Part shown: in pieces, positions 41,141-51,846 of the stretch
How the letters are laid out: every line of letters begins with the position of its first letter
Numbering within the stretch: the first letter of the stretch is position 1
NCBI GenBank assembly: GCA_038502055.1
Contig: JAXRKN010000043.1
Coordinates: 4,216,001-4,280,000 of the forward strand
Direction of reading: 5' to 3'
DNA length: 64,000 bases
Source of the DNA: Tanytarsus gracilentus
Taxonomy: Eukaryota > Arthropoda > Insecta > Diptera > Chironomidae
Notes under the pieces: model-generated
Database searches by the model: none
The model's input: only the letters and a program-made list of their open reading frames with translations
What the model was told of the DNA's origin: nothing
Position numbers and translations under genes: made by a program

Positions 41141-41399
41141 AACGGTTTTGAATAACTGGATGCGCGATCGTGAGATTGGTTTAACATAAAAAGGATAGAG
41201 CAACATTTTATATGCGGTTGCATGAGAATTGTAATAATGATTTCTTAAAAAATTTAATTTTTTTCCGCGTTTAAAAACATAACTTTTTGTTTATTTCTTA
41301 AAATTTCATCAGTAAAATAATTAAATGTTAAATTCTCTCCAGATAAACTCTAAATATTTGAATTCAGTACTCCTTAAATTCATTGCGATTTTGACTTCT

Positions 41400-41890
41400 T
41401 ATTTCCTAAACATTTGCGTTTAGTTACTACCATAAACTTGGTTTTTGAGACATTAAGGACAGCTTTGCATCATGATATTTGTTATCTATTTAAGTATTGT
41501 TCATTTTTAAGTCCATCATTAGCATCGTCACAAGTTACTGAATTAATGCATATGAAACTTATTTCACAGTAGTTTAATACTTTTTTAATATATTAATAAA
41601 AATGATAAATAATGCTTACAACTCCTTGAGGAATTCAATGTTTTTGTTACATGGTGCAAGAATTATTAAATTTAGTTTTTTGGTTATTTGATAAAAGGAC
41701 TAAAATTTTAAAACTGTTTTTAATCATTATATTTCATTTTTGTTTAAAGTCTGTAATAGTTTAAAGGCTCTTTTTAAGTCTAAAAATACTGATATATAAT
41801 TTTTTTTTAATTGCCTTTTAATTGTAAATGCATGTTAAAGCGTTTCGCATGAATGATTTTTAAATCTGATTGTCAGGCATAATAAATTTC
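41400..41890 (-). pseudogene. LINE ORF2 reverse transcriptase remnant
   Basis: Reading the minus strand, the order HSCET, then YISVFLDLKRAFK (motif A with its catalytic Asp in a VFLDLxxAF context), then IPQG, then LNVSKTKFMV matches the RT domain order of CR1/Jockey-type elements. The pieces lie in different frames and a stop replaces the Gly before IPQG. The F/YxDD catalytic box is not legible between IPQG and LNVSKTKF. Confidence 0.75.
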
Positions 41891-42915
41891 TCTTGAAATA
41901 ATTAAAATTTGTTTTTACTAACGTTCCAATCTCTCTTTCTGAGAGATTAATTGTCTAATTTCGTCACAATTTATAGTATTTTTAATTTTTTGATGGGACA
42001 ATAATCTAGATTTAAATGAATAGGAAAAACACATGAGGAGAAAAATTTATTAAGTAAGGAAAAACTGAGAAATTATCATATTTGCATATTTAAAGTTTAA
42101 TTTTTTGTTGATAATTTTTTTTCTGATATAAAATATTTTAATGTTGCCTAATTTTGTGAATTGAAAGCGTAAATACGTTTGAATTAAATTATCGTAAATT
42201 TTTATATTTTTGCTATGGTGTCGATACTTTCCACGAAATATGAGTTCATTTTTCACTTCCTTTCCATCTGTCTCTACTGTGTCGTTATTAAATTTTATAA
42301 CATAATGGTGCATTATCAGCATCATTGTAGATGATTTTAAGCACGCATAATTTTTTGGTTTATGTTTGTGTTACTAGAAATGTAATTTTTTCGCTTGTTG
42401 CAAAGCATTTTTATATTTTTCGTGCAATTTATATTCTTCCATGTTTATGTTTTTTAGTTTTACCAATCTGTATGTTTTTGTGGTTAATTTTATTTTTTAA
42501 TCGCTGTTGTCATTTGGAATGATTTGTTGTTTTGCTTTTCACGATGGGCCGTTTGAATGTTGAGATTGTTGAAAATAAAACAACTTTTATTAATATTTTC
42601 GATATGTATGCAATTTTGATTTTTATTTTATTTTTTGATCTTGAATATTTTTATTTTTTTCTCTAATGATTGTGTTTATCTAATATTAAAGAACTTTCTC
42701 TTTTGGATTGCAATCCTTGAATTTTTTTTTTTATGTAAATCCTTTGTAAGAAAATATTAGTTATAAGTAGGGTTTTACATCTGCTTTAGTTATATGACAG
42801 TAGATGAATGCAGAGATTTTTCTCGCGTAAAATATAATTGAAATCACAAGAATATGGAAAAATTCTCTGTTATTTTTACATAAATCTTAAGAAAGCTTTA
42901 AAGTCATTCATATTT

Positions 42916-43113
42916 TTATGACCACGGTAAATCACGAAAAACAATCATTTTGAAATCCTCTGTCGCATTAATTGCCAGGCACAAATAAAATTTGATAAAT
43001 TTATAGATTACATGTGCATTAATTGAGTTTGAATATAAATCGCACTCCACTGTATGTCTGTTTTTGATCAAACGATTAATTTTAACCTTTATTTTCAGTT
43101 CTGAATCAGCCAT
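42916..43113 (-). pseudogene. Possible LINE ORF1 C-terminal fragment
   Basis: A 65-codon open piece containing ELKIKVKINRLIKNRHTVEC and NSINAHVIYKF. Its pattern (basic LIKNRHTV, then ECDxYxxNSI) resembles the C-terminal half of LINE ORF1 nucleic-acid-binding proteins. It lies between the ORF1 N-terminal piece and the RT pieces, in the same orientation, as expected for a decayed copy. Confidence 0.4.
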
Positions 43114-43634
43114 TTTTCAATTGTTCTAGTTTCGCTAATAATAATTTTTCGGGCTGTAATCTAAAACTAAAGTTCTTAAAAATTTAAATTAGCAAACAAA
43201 CTTCTACATTCGTGTCCTTTTCGTGCTTTGTTGCTTTTCTTTTAAGATTACGCATTTTTTGTTTAATAGTGAAGCATGATTCACATTTTGATCACTTGCG
43301 CATATTCACATCAAGATTTAATTTAAATTTAGTGTTAGCTTCATGGCAATTAATGCATTTTAGCACACACATTCACAATCTTTTAATCGGTATTTCCGAA
43401 TTTTGGGAAAACTTCATTTTTCAATCGTGTTAATATGTGAGAATCTAGACACTTAAAGCATCCGTTATTTGAGTTGCATAAAAACACGGCATCTGCTCCA
43501 ACCAATTAAAACAAACTTGTTTTTGAAATAATTTGTGCAATGGCATATCACTTCAACTATGACAGTTAAGTTTTATTTTTACGTTTTTAAGTCTTGATGA
43601 TTTTGATATATCATTTTCATTCACAAAATATTCT

Positions 43635-44332
43635 GAGCTTTGATCGAGCATAACAACCTATCACCTGATATATCATTATCATTTTCGATATTGATAATCT
43701 TTAGTTGCTTCTTCTTATCAAGTAATTTCACATCAATTTACTCCTAATTTATCTCTCACATCTTTGACTAATTTATCAACATCCCCATTTTTTGATTTAA
43801 GGACAACTTTATTATTCGGCAGGTTATGTAAACCAGAAATGCCATAATCTTCTGGAGTAACAACATAATTAATTTTATTTTTAACGATATCACGGCTGAC
43901 GGTTTCCTCATCAGATGAAATCAAGATCACTTTTTCACTTCTCAGTGCGTCAGCATATGATTTTTCACTCTTTCTCTCTACAGTTTTTTGTGAGAGACGT
44001 GATTCAATCTCACTCATCTTCGCGCTGAGCGAATCGCCAATCGTATTGAAACGAGACAAAATAGAGAACACAGAAGAGAAAGAAGAAGTGCATTCAACAC
44101 AAATATATTTATAACCAATTTTCATTAAATTTTGAGCCTCGGTTTGATTTTGCAGTCTCACCTTATGATCCTTATATCTTTGGTCACACGAAAGATGACT
44201 TTCAACACTGCATAGAAAGCACTGCACATTACATTTCTCAGAAGAATCACATTTTTGGCAACGAGTTTCATGGCCACTTAAATTTTGCGAACCACCGCCT
44301 TTAGGGATAGTTTTAAGTCCGGAGCCCGACAT
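43635..44332 (-). pseudogene. LINE ORF1, PHD-like finger protein, frameshifted
   Basis: The ATG at 44332 opens a 199-codon frame ending at 43733. Residues about 24-82 hold a Cys/His array (CQKC, CNVQCFLC, ESHLSCDQ, YICVEC) like the PHD-type zinc finger of CR1-clade ORF1 proteins. A coiled or helical region follows (about 85-125, SRFNTIGDSLSAKMSEIESR), then a region ending LVKDVRDKLGVN and a stop. In a shifted frame immediately downstream the similarity seems to continue (VKLLDKKKQLKIINIENDND, then KAQN) to about 43635, so the stop looks like a frameshift and not the natural end. It is probably not a host gene, although a 199-residue product is still encodable. Confidence 0.7.
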
Positions 44333-44480
44333 GCTCTTGTGTGAGGCTTTAATGCCTCAACTGACATTGAAATCACTGTAAAAATGTTCTCTCGAGATTT
44401 AACCACAAAAAAATAATCACTCGAGTTTAGAATGTTTAATGAAAAGAGACATTAGCGGCTGCTACTCGTTCCTGCTCGAG

Positions 44481-47400
44481 TGATCAGATCAAAAATCTCA
44501 AATATTATTCCTGACTATGGCCTTGAATGTAGATTTCAACAATTTAGCACATAAGACAAAATGAGCATGGAAATGTGCAAAATGATTGAGATTTAAGAAT
44601 AACAAAAGCCGAAAAATTCAAATTTTATTAATAAAATTCTACTTGAGTTGATCGAGTGTTAGGTAAGATGTTTGAAGAGCGACATTCCATGACTATGATT
44701 TAAAAAGATTAATTTTTAAAAATTTAACGAATTTTTACCTTGATATTCTCGGTATCTAGGAAATCAATTTTATTTCGCTGATTTCTTCTTTTTATTTTTC
44801 GACACCTTCAATGTAAATTTAAACTTGCGCTCGAAAAAATTTTATCAGTTAATATTTAGAATTAATTTGTCTTATCGCGCTTGCAATAATCTTTTCGGCG
44901 CTGTATTTACTCGCTTTCCACACGCGACTTAACTTTTTCTTATGAGCGTGGAAATAAATTGGCGAAGATTTTTTTGGGTAAACTACAAATTATCGAATAG
45001 CATGACATGATTGCGAGTCGTTGAATTATTTCCTGCAATTCTTAAATTTACTCAACGAACTTACTCATGGGTTCTTCTTCATTGTTTAAAAAAGCTTTTG
45101 ATATTTTTTAGTGATATTTTTTGGGTGCTGCAAGGTGTAGACACAAAACAATATTTAACTATCAAATTTTAATTTTTTAAAAAATAAAATAAATTTCACT
45201 CCTCGATGGACATCGTGTCTCGAGTATCTTCTTTTCCTCATACATCACAAAAATTATTTGCAGTGCTGCTAGACATCAAACAGCTTCTTGGCTATTTATA
45301 AAAGTTTACAATAGCAGTGAAGAGGAAAAGACAAAAGCGAGACTTGATTGATGTGAATAATATTTATGATGTCCAAAAATCGCTGCTTAATAAAAAAATT
45401 TTGAAACCAGGAATTTAAATTTCTTGTTAACAAAATGCAGAAAAATAAACTCTGTCGCATTATTTCCATCGAGGTCAATTGGCTAATTTGATGAATAAAA
45501 GATATTTTCACAGAAGCGATTGTTTACACTTTTTTAAAGTCTTAATTGCAAGTCATTTGTCAAATCTCATAAATCTTGAAATGAGCGAGGATCAAATTCT
45601 TCTCCTAAAAAGCCTATTTTTCAGTTTATTGTGACATTCAATCATATCATGATGTGACAGATAACACTTCTTCATGGGTGAAAAACAAGATGACAAATAG
45701 ACTCAAATAATTTAAAAATAATTTTTTTTAGAAAAGGTTTTCCAGAGCTCAAAATTGATCACCTAAAAATATTAAAACGCGAACAAAAATAAACAAACTC
45801 TTATTTGAATAAACTTATTTTTCTCATCGCCATGCTACGTTAACTTAATTAATCAATTCGAGTCCCGCAAAATACTTGATATCACACATAATTCAAAATG
45901 CCCAAAACACCATTAATCGATGTCATCTTCGTCACACATTTCGTGAGAATGATCGAAAAAAATACATAGAAATTTTTTCACTTTGTTGATGTCTCGGTGA
46001 AAATGTAAATCAAAATTATGTGTGAAAAATGACGGCACCTGTTGATGTGTAAATTAGAAAGAGTGTCATCAATAATCAGCTGAAATTTACTCTTTGATGT
46101 TAATTTTTACTTTAATGCAATACAGCCAACGTGTCTAGGTCGTAATGTCGATGTGTAACCGACATTCTTATTTTAATACGTCGATCAAGTTAAAAATATC
46201 TCCCATAACGTAATGGCAATAGCGTCACGACTATGCCATCATAAGTGAATATTGTGACTCATTTCATTACTGAATATATTGGGAAGAAGTTGTGGTTAAT
46301 GATGACGAGATGAGTTTAATAAATTAATAAATTATTCATTGTGTCTCAGTCAAGGAATTTTTATTTGTTGTAATTAAAAATATTCACGATTGCTGCTAAA
46401 AAAATTCAATCTTGAGCTGGCAGATCGAAAGATTAAAGCTATACAAGATTGTAAGCGACTAGAATGCGCATGTAAATGCATTAATGCACTACCAAGGGTG
46501 CAGCGAATTGATGATGAAGGAGAAATTAAAATTAATTTCTGTATGGGTTGAGTTGCAGCTTTATGAGCTTTAAGCGCTAACTTTTGATTTTAGAATGTTC
46601 GAACACTTCAATTAAATTTGAATCAAATCAAGGGGCGATGACTTTTTTGAACGATATAAAAATTTATAATTAAGGGAATTTTTATGTGTTCAACCCCTTT
46701 TGAATTCAAAACGGTGTAAATTATAATGCAAATTCAAAACTTTAATAATGACTCTGGATGATTCATTATTTTTTTTGCGTTTCTCAAAAGTTCTTAATAG
46801 CATTTTGTGATAAATGTCAATTTTTATTGAACATCTTAATTAATTTATGAATACGCAAATCCATTAATTTAACAAAAAAAAACTTTTCAACCCGTCATCT
46901 AAATTTGCAACATTTTCAGACGCTGAAAATATATAAAATATTTTTTTTCCATTCCCATTATGCAACGATTATTGAAGTAATTTTAAAATTGATAGTAAAA
47001 TTATTTTTAAATACAAAGTGATTAAATTTTTAATTGCGGAAAAATTCTTCAGTTATCATTTAAAGAATTTTATTTCTCGGTACTCATGTCAATCCTCCCT
47101 GATCATACACTCGAGCATGTCTCCACACGTGACTCACATTTGAAATAGAGCTTTATCAGTTGTGAATGAATTTTTTCTATTGAATCTAATCAAATGTAGA
47201 AAGTTCATTGATGAAAAATGTTGACAATTTTATCAGTCGCGTGTCAATATTTGTCATGATTTTAACTTTGCATCCGGTTCTCCTCTCTCACCTTCAAACT
47301 CTCATTGCTCAAAGGCACTTCTTCTCTCCAGTTTGTATGAGTGAATCATCGCAGATTCAATTATCATTCGTTTACACGGGCAACTTGTGCTTAAGTCATA

Positions 47401-48861
47401 AAACTAATGAGATAGAAAAAAGACAAATTTAACACGTGCTTTAGTGAGTGGTTATTTAAATCTATATATGTGACAATTTGTCTCGAGTCATTAAATTTTT
47501 GCGATAAGATTTCGTGATGTATTTGAAACAAAAATATCAAAACCTACTCGTGGGGTTTACTGCGCAATTATAAAATTATTCTTGAAAAAATCTATTTCTT
47601 TAATTATATTTTTCGCATTATTCGAAACCTTGATGATCATAACTCGAGGTTTTTTGCCAATAACCAACCCTTTCTCAAAGCTCCGACGATTCTACATGCA
47701 AATTTTAAAACCTCACGATAAAAGTGTGAAAAAAAATAAGAAAAACTATTTTTTTTTCACGCGGTGAGGAAACTCCAGAACGTTCTTCTTTCTATTGGCA
47801 AGAAAAATATTTACCTAAGCCATTGTCACCTCCACACTTTGTAAATTAGTCTTGCATAAAAAACAAATTTGAACGAATCGAAATGCTAGCGGATTTTTCC
47901 TAATTTTCATTTTTTCGCATCCTGGATACAAATTAAATAAAAAAATAATGACGAGAGAATATTACGACTTTTTTTTCTAAGAAAGAAATTAATTTTGATG
48001 GTGAAATTTTCTTATCAGATAAGAAATTGTGAAACGTCATGAAAAATTTTTCGTCATTAAAGCTTGTTGGAGTGTGCACTCTAAATTTATTTTACACGTT
48101 TCGTGGAGTGTTTTTTCGATTAAGTGCTTAAGTAGAAATGATTTTACCGATAAGGTATGACAAAGAGCTTTTTATTAAGAAAGAACGAATTTGATGAATT
48201 CATTTGCTAATGATGATCATCTGCGATTTAATTTAAAAATTAACCTTTCTGAATTTGGAAGCAAAACTCGTAAATCTAAATTTTATGCGTGTCATTTATT
48301 AAAAGTTCATAATTTGAGTTGTAAATGAGCCTCCGATGGAATAAAATTTAGCTCATGGTTAATTTAAAAAAGATTAATAGTGCAGCTGAAAATAATAATT
48401 ATTCATACGTTAGGAATCGAATCCTTACTTGGGATACGCAATGAGGTGATGATTAAAATATTTTTTTTGATAATTTTAAGAAATGAATACAAAGGGAAAA
48501 GTTAATTTAAATCCCCAATAAAATTGTGACTAAATTTTGTTGCATTTAAAGAAAGACATTAAAAAATTATTAATCATCATTTTCTCATTACAGCTGTGAT
48601 AGATTATTCTTAACTTATTAGATTAACCCATTCATAATCTTGTTTTAAATAATAATAAAAATGAGAAATCCTTGAGGTTATGATTCACTCGTTAACTTTT
48701 TTCTTTTAATTTAAAATTAAATTTTTTAAATGACGATGACCGTTAAAATTGTAAGCCACGTGGCTACAAAAGTTTAAAAAATTTCAAAATTTTAGTCACA
48801 TGTCCCTCTCAGATCAAATCTTCAAACAATTTGTTTTTGTTAGGAAATTTAAAATATTAAA
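44481..48861. other. Non-coding stretch between LINE and Polr3H
   Basis: About 4.4 kb, AT-rich, with only short unsupported frames. A small perfect inverted repeat occurs near 46145-46165. No RNA gene, and no further transposon protein, was recognised. Confidence 0.5.
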
Positions 48862-49640
48862 ATGTTTGTGATAGCGGAATTAAAAAGCACTGTAAAAGTT
48901 CATCCATCACAGTTCTCTAAAAGTCTAGCGGAAGTCAGCAAATTTGAACTCAACAAGAAATTAGCGAATAAAGTACTTCATCAAATTGGTCTCTGCATAA
49001 GTTTCCGAGAGGTCGTCAAATTTGGCGATTCCTGCATTTTGCCCAACGACGGTGAGCATAATTAATATTTAACAAGCTCAAAATTCATTGAATTTACTTT
49101 TAGGTTCATCACACACGGATGTCGTGTTCAGATACATTGTATTTCGACCCGAAATTGGAAGTTTAATAACCGGCAAAATTAAAAATTGTACTCGAGATGG
49201 ACTTTTCGTCACACTCGGCTTTTTCGATGACATTTTCATTCCTAAAGGTAATTTAGCTAATTTAATTTTAACAAAACTTTAAAAAGATAAAACTTCCAGA
49301 TGAACTTCAACATCCGTCGAGATTCGAAGAAGCAGAACAGGCGTGGGTGTGGGAATATCAGATCGAAGACACCGGCGATGGTCCTTCAAAGCATGATCTT
49401 TTCATGGATGTCGGTGAAGTAATTAAATTCCGTGTCATTGACGAAGAATTCACAGAATCCGAACCGACTGGTCCGCCAGAAGAAGCTGGCAGCACTTCCA
49501 ATCAACCGACAACAAATGACAACTCAAAACCTCCGTATAAAATTTTCGGCGCTATTAATGAGCCCGGACTTGGTGTTGACTCTTGGTGGACGCAAAACGA
49601 GGCAGCAGCGGACAGCGATGAGCAGGAAGAAGATGAATAA
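48862..49640 (+). CDS. Polr3H: RNA polymerase III subunit RPC8 (POLR3H)
   Basis: Three exons: 48862-49051, 49104-49247 and 49300-49640, GT-AG and in phase, 224 residues (human 204). Residues 1-78 are the Rpb7/RpoE-like N-terminal domain (MFVIAELKSTVKVHPSQF, KVLHQIGLCISF); from about 83 an S1/OB-type RPC8 domain follows (SLITGKIKNCTRDGLFVTLG, DDIFIPKDELQHPSRF, WVWEY, DVGEVIKFRV). The conserved C-terminal block YKIFGAINEPGLGVDSWW is followed by an acidic tail. With RPC9 it forms the Pol III stalk that contacts initiation factors in tRNA and 5S rRNA transcription. An acidic/Thr-Ser-rich insert at about residues 158-185 explains the extra length. AATAAA hexamers at about 49788 and 49801 sit past the stop. 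Confidence 0.96.
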
Positions 49641-49800
49641 TTATGTTTTTATAAAAAGAATGAATTTATTAAAGAACTATGTCCAGAATATAATTGAGAT
49701 TGCCATCATTATGCATGCCGCTGACACCCACGGTGATTTTCTTTCGCCAATTCGAGCTAATTTCCAAAATGTTCCGAGAGCTCTAAAAATAAATTGTGTA

Positions 49801-49806
49801 AATAAA
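49801..49806 (+). terminator. Polyadenylation hexamer of Polr3H
   Basis: AATAAA about 160 nt past the Polr3H stop; another overlaps at about 49788. The next ATG (Mpv17-like) is 280 nt further. Confidence 0.5.
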
Positions 49807-50082
49807 AAATTTAAATTGCATCTCATTTAAAAGTCACCCTGTCTTGTTTCTGTCGAGCAGCGATGGAAAGAGCGACCTTAGGTATGCACATGTGCAAATT
49901 AAAAGAAGTAAAACTGATAATAGACTCTGGAAATTGAATAATGCTGACATTTCTTTTGATTTGTTGGAATTATTTTGTTGACATCTGAGCGGGGAACTGA
50001 CACTAATTTTACTCTTGCACACCCCTTTTTAAAAATAATATAAGTCCCATGCTTCTTGTTGATTGAACTGGAGATTTTAAAA

Positions 50083-50908
50083 ATGATTAACTTCTTTCGA
50101 CGATTTAAATACATATCAAAGGATCTAATAAAAGTGTCCTTCAGCGAAAAATATCTCCTCACCACCAACTGCCTTATATCGGTCACCTTATCATCAGGTA
50201 TTTTATTATTATTTTTATTAACAAAAATAGTTGAAGGCCATTAATCATGCATTAATTCAAATATTTTTAGTTGGCGATGCAATTGAGCAAAATCTAGAAA
50301 TTTATCGTAAGGAGATTGAGAAGTATGATGCAAAGAGGACGAGAAATATGGCGGCATCAGGTTTGAATATTTAAAATTCAATTATCATTTAAAAAAATTA
50401 ACGAATTTATTACAGGTCTGACCGTTGGATTTTTCTGTCACTTCTGGTACAACTTACTCGATAAAAGAATGCCGGGAAGGACTTTTAAAATCGTTACCAA
50501 GAAGGTAGGATCTTTCAATATAATTAATTACATAATTTCTATAAAATCTTACAGGTGCTCGTTGATCAACTCGTTGCCTCGCCAATTGTCATCTCCTTAT
50601 TCTTCATTACACTGGGTGTCATGAGACGTGAATCCGTCAATGAGACACTCGAAGAAATTAGAAATAAATTCATTAGACTTTACAAAGCGGAATGGGTAGT
50701 GTGGCCGACAGCACAAGTGATAAATTTCTGGATTCTTCCCAACCGTTTTAGAGTTTTGTATGACAATACAATTTCACTCGGATACGATGTCTATACTTCA
50801 TATGTGATTAATGAACCAATTCCAAACTCACAATCAACAGTTAACTTAGTTAAGCAGCCTCAAATTATTTTAGACCCAAAATCGTCTCAAACACACCACC
50901 AGAGCTGA
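50083..50908 (+). CDS. Mpv17/PMP22 family membrane protein (MPV17L2-like)
   Basis: Four exons: 50083-50197, 50271-50360, 50416-50504 and 50555-50908, GT-AG and in phase, 215 residues. The family order is clear: an N-terminal GDAIEQNLE motif after the first hydrophobic stretch, the RNMAASGLTVGFFCHFWYNLLDKRMPG block, the DQLVASPIVISLFF helix and the C-terminal signature WVVWPTAQVINFWILPNRFRV ending GYDVYTSYV. Mpv17 relatives are four-helix proteins of the mitochondrial inner membrane (or peroxisome); MPV17L2 associates with the mitochondrial ribosome. The MPV17L2-type assignment rests on the DVYTSY replacement of the usual WxxYLS ending and is an inference. The first ATG at 50083 has AAAATGA context. 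AATAAA occurs at 50964. Confidence 0.9.
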
Positions 50909-50963
50909 CATGAGAATTTTTTTAAGAACTGAAGTCTGTAAATTAATTATTGAGCTGAAATTC

Positions 50964-50969
50964 AATAAA
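50964..50969 (+). terminator. Polyadenylation hexamer of the Mpv17-like gene
   Basis: AATAAA 56 nt past the stop, with another at about 50992. Both lie 160-190 nt before the next gene's ATG. Confidence 0.5.
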
Positions 50970-51156
50970 AAATATTTAATTAACTTAACCGCAATAAAGT
51001 TTGAATCGAGGGGTTGTTCGGCAGTTAGGAAAAGCCCCTCGGTATTCAAAATTACAACAACACTTTTTGAAAAAGTTTCGCGCGGAATTTTAAAGAATTT
51101 AGAAAATTACTTTAATTATCCATTTAATCAACTTAAATTTGTAATAATCAGTAGCT

Positions 51157-51846
51157 ATGGATATGAGTGAGTATGAAGATGTTCGAGTTTGACTAAAATT
51201 CCTTAAAATTTCCCTCAATTTCATTAAAAAAGAGTCGCCCAATGTTTCAATGTCACCTTGTGTGCTCAATTTGTCGAATCAAGGAAGATATCTCATGCCG
51301 GGTGGCAATAAAGGACGTAATTTTACTCCCACGAACCTAAACAACAGCACAAAGACACCAAACTTGAGTCCAATTGTCAAGCCTACAACTCCTTTATCTG
51401 AAACTAAATTTTTAAAGCGTCGCGATGCCAAGTGAGTATAAAGAAGATCATCCTGGATGTTTCTTATTACTCATTTCGCTTTTAGGAGTATTAAGGAACG
51501 CGTTGAGAGCAAGAGTCGCCGACGTACATGCTTCGATACTCCATTGAGCAAAAGTTTCATGAATCCAATTCTAGAGCAAACAATTAGCGTTGAAACGACA
51601 CTTAGAGAATTGAAATTGGAGCATCTCTCGGACATTTTTGAGCGCGAAGAGGTTAGAAACATTATTTCCACTAATTTTGAGTGCCTTCGAATTCTTTCAT
51701 AGATTAACACCATGGAAATTTTCTTCACACTAACCAACGGCGACTTGGATTTGATTGGAATCGAAGATGGGATGGATCGCATGAAGATCTTGGAGTTTAT
51801 TGGCAGCATAAAGACTCCAACTAAGTCAAAGGCATATCGTTATTAA
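51157..51846 (+). CDS. Small SAM-domain protein rich in SP/TP sites, matrimony-like candidate
   Basis: Four short exons: 51157-51166, 51233-51431, 51486-51651 and 51703-51846, GT-AG and in phase, 172 residues. The first exon encodes only MDM plus one base. Residues 1-100 are disordered and basic, with eight Ser/Thr-Pro sites (KSP, MSP, FTP, KTP, LSP, TTP, DTP, KTP). The C-terminal ~65 residues form a SAM domain (TTLRELKLEHLSDIFEREE, then DLDLIGIEDGMDRMKILEFI). A short protein of disordered proline-directed phosphosites followed by a terminal SAM domain is the layout of Drosophila Matrimony, the meiotic Polo inhibitor. No S-[S/T]-P Polo-box consensus is present, so orthology is only a suggestion. 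AATAAA at 51896 ends the gene. Tail to head with the Mpv17-like gene, 248 bp after its stop. Confidence 0.72.

Larger units (their letters stand above)
40720..44480 (-). mobile_element. Decayed non-LTR retrotransposon (LINE, CR1/Jockey-like)
   Basis: A single minus-strand element of about 3.7 kb. From 5' to 3': a short leader before an ORF1 ATG at 44332; an ORF1 with a PHD-like Cys/His finger; ORF1 C-terminal remnants to about 42.9 kb; then ORF2 pieces with reverse-transcriptase motifs in changing frames, namely HSCET (about 41.85 kb), ISVFLDLKRAF (motif A, 41761-41797), IPQG (41621-41636) and LNVSKTKFMVVTKRK (41413-41457); and a C-terminal WLSIKQRI block (41052-41085). The end is a short tandem ACAT run (TGTA repeats on plus, about 40722-40740), typical of elements ending in simple repeats. 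Frameshifts and stops throughout show it is dead. The endonuclease domain was not recognised. Exact ends and target-site duplication could not be set, and clade assignment is tentative. Confidence 0.8.

Noticed and set aside
48408..48428. T-loop-like GGATTCGATTCC on minus
   Set aside because: No cloverleaf can be folded around it.
49432..49830. 132-codon plus-strand frame
   Set aside because: Out-of-frame overlap with Polr3H exon 3 and its 3' UTR.
50910..51170. 86-codon frame before the SAM gene
   Set aside because: It spans the polyadenylation signals of the Mpv17-like gene and runs into the SAM gene's first exon in another frame; no domain seen.
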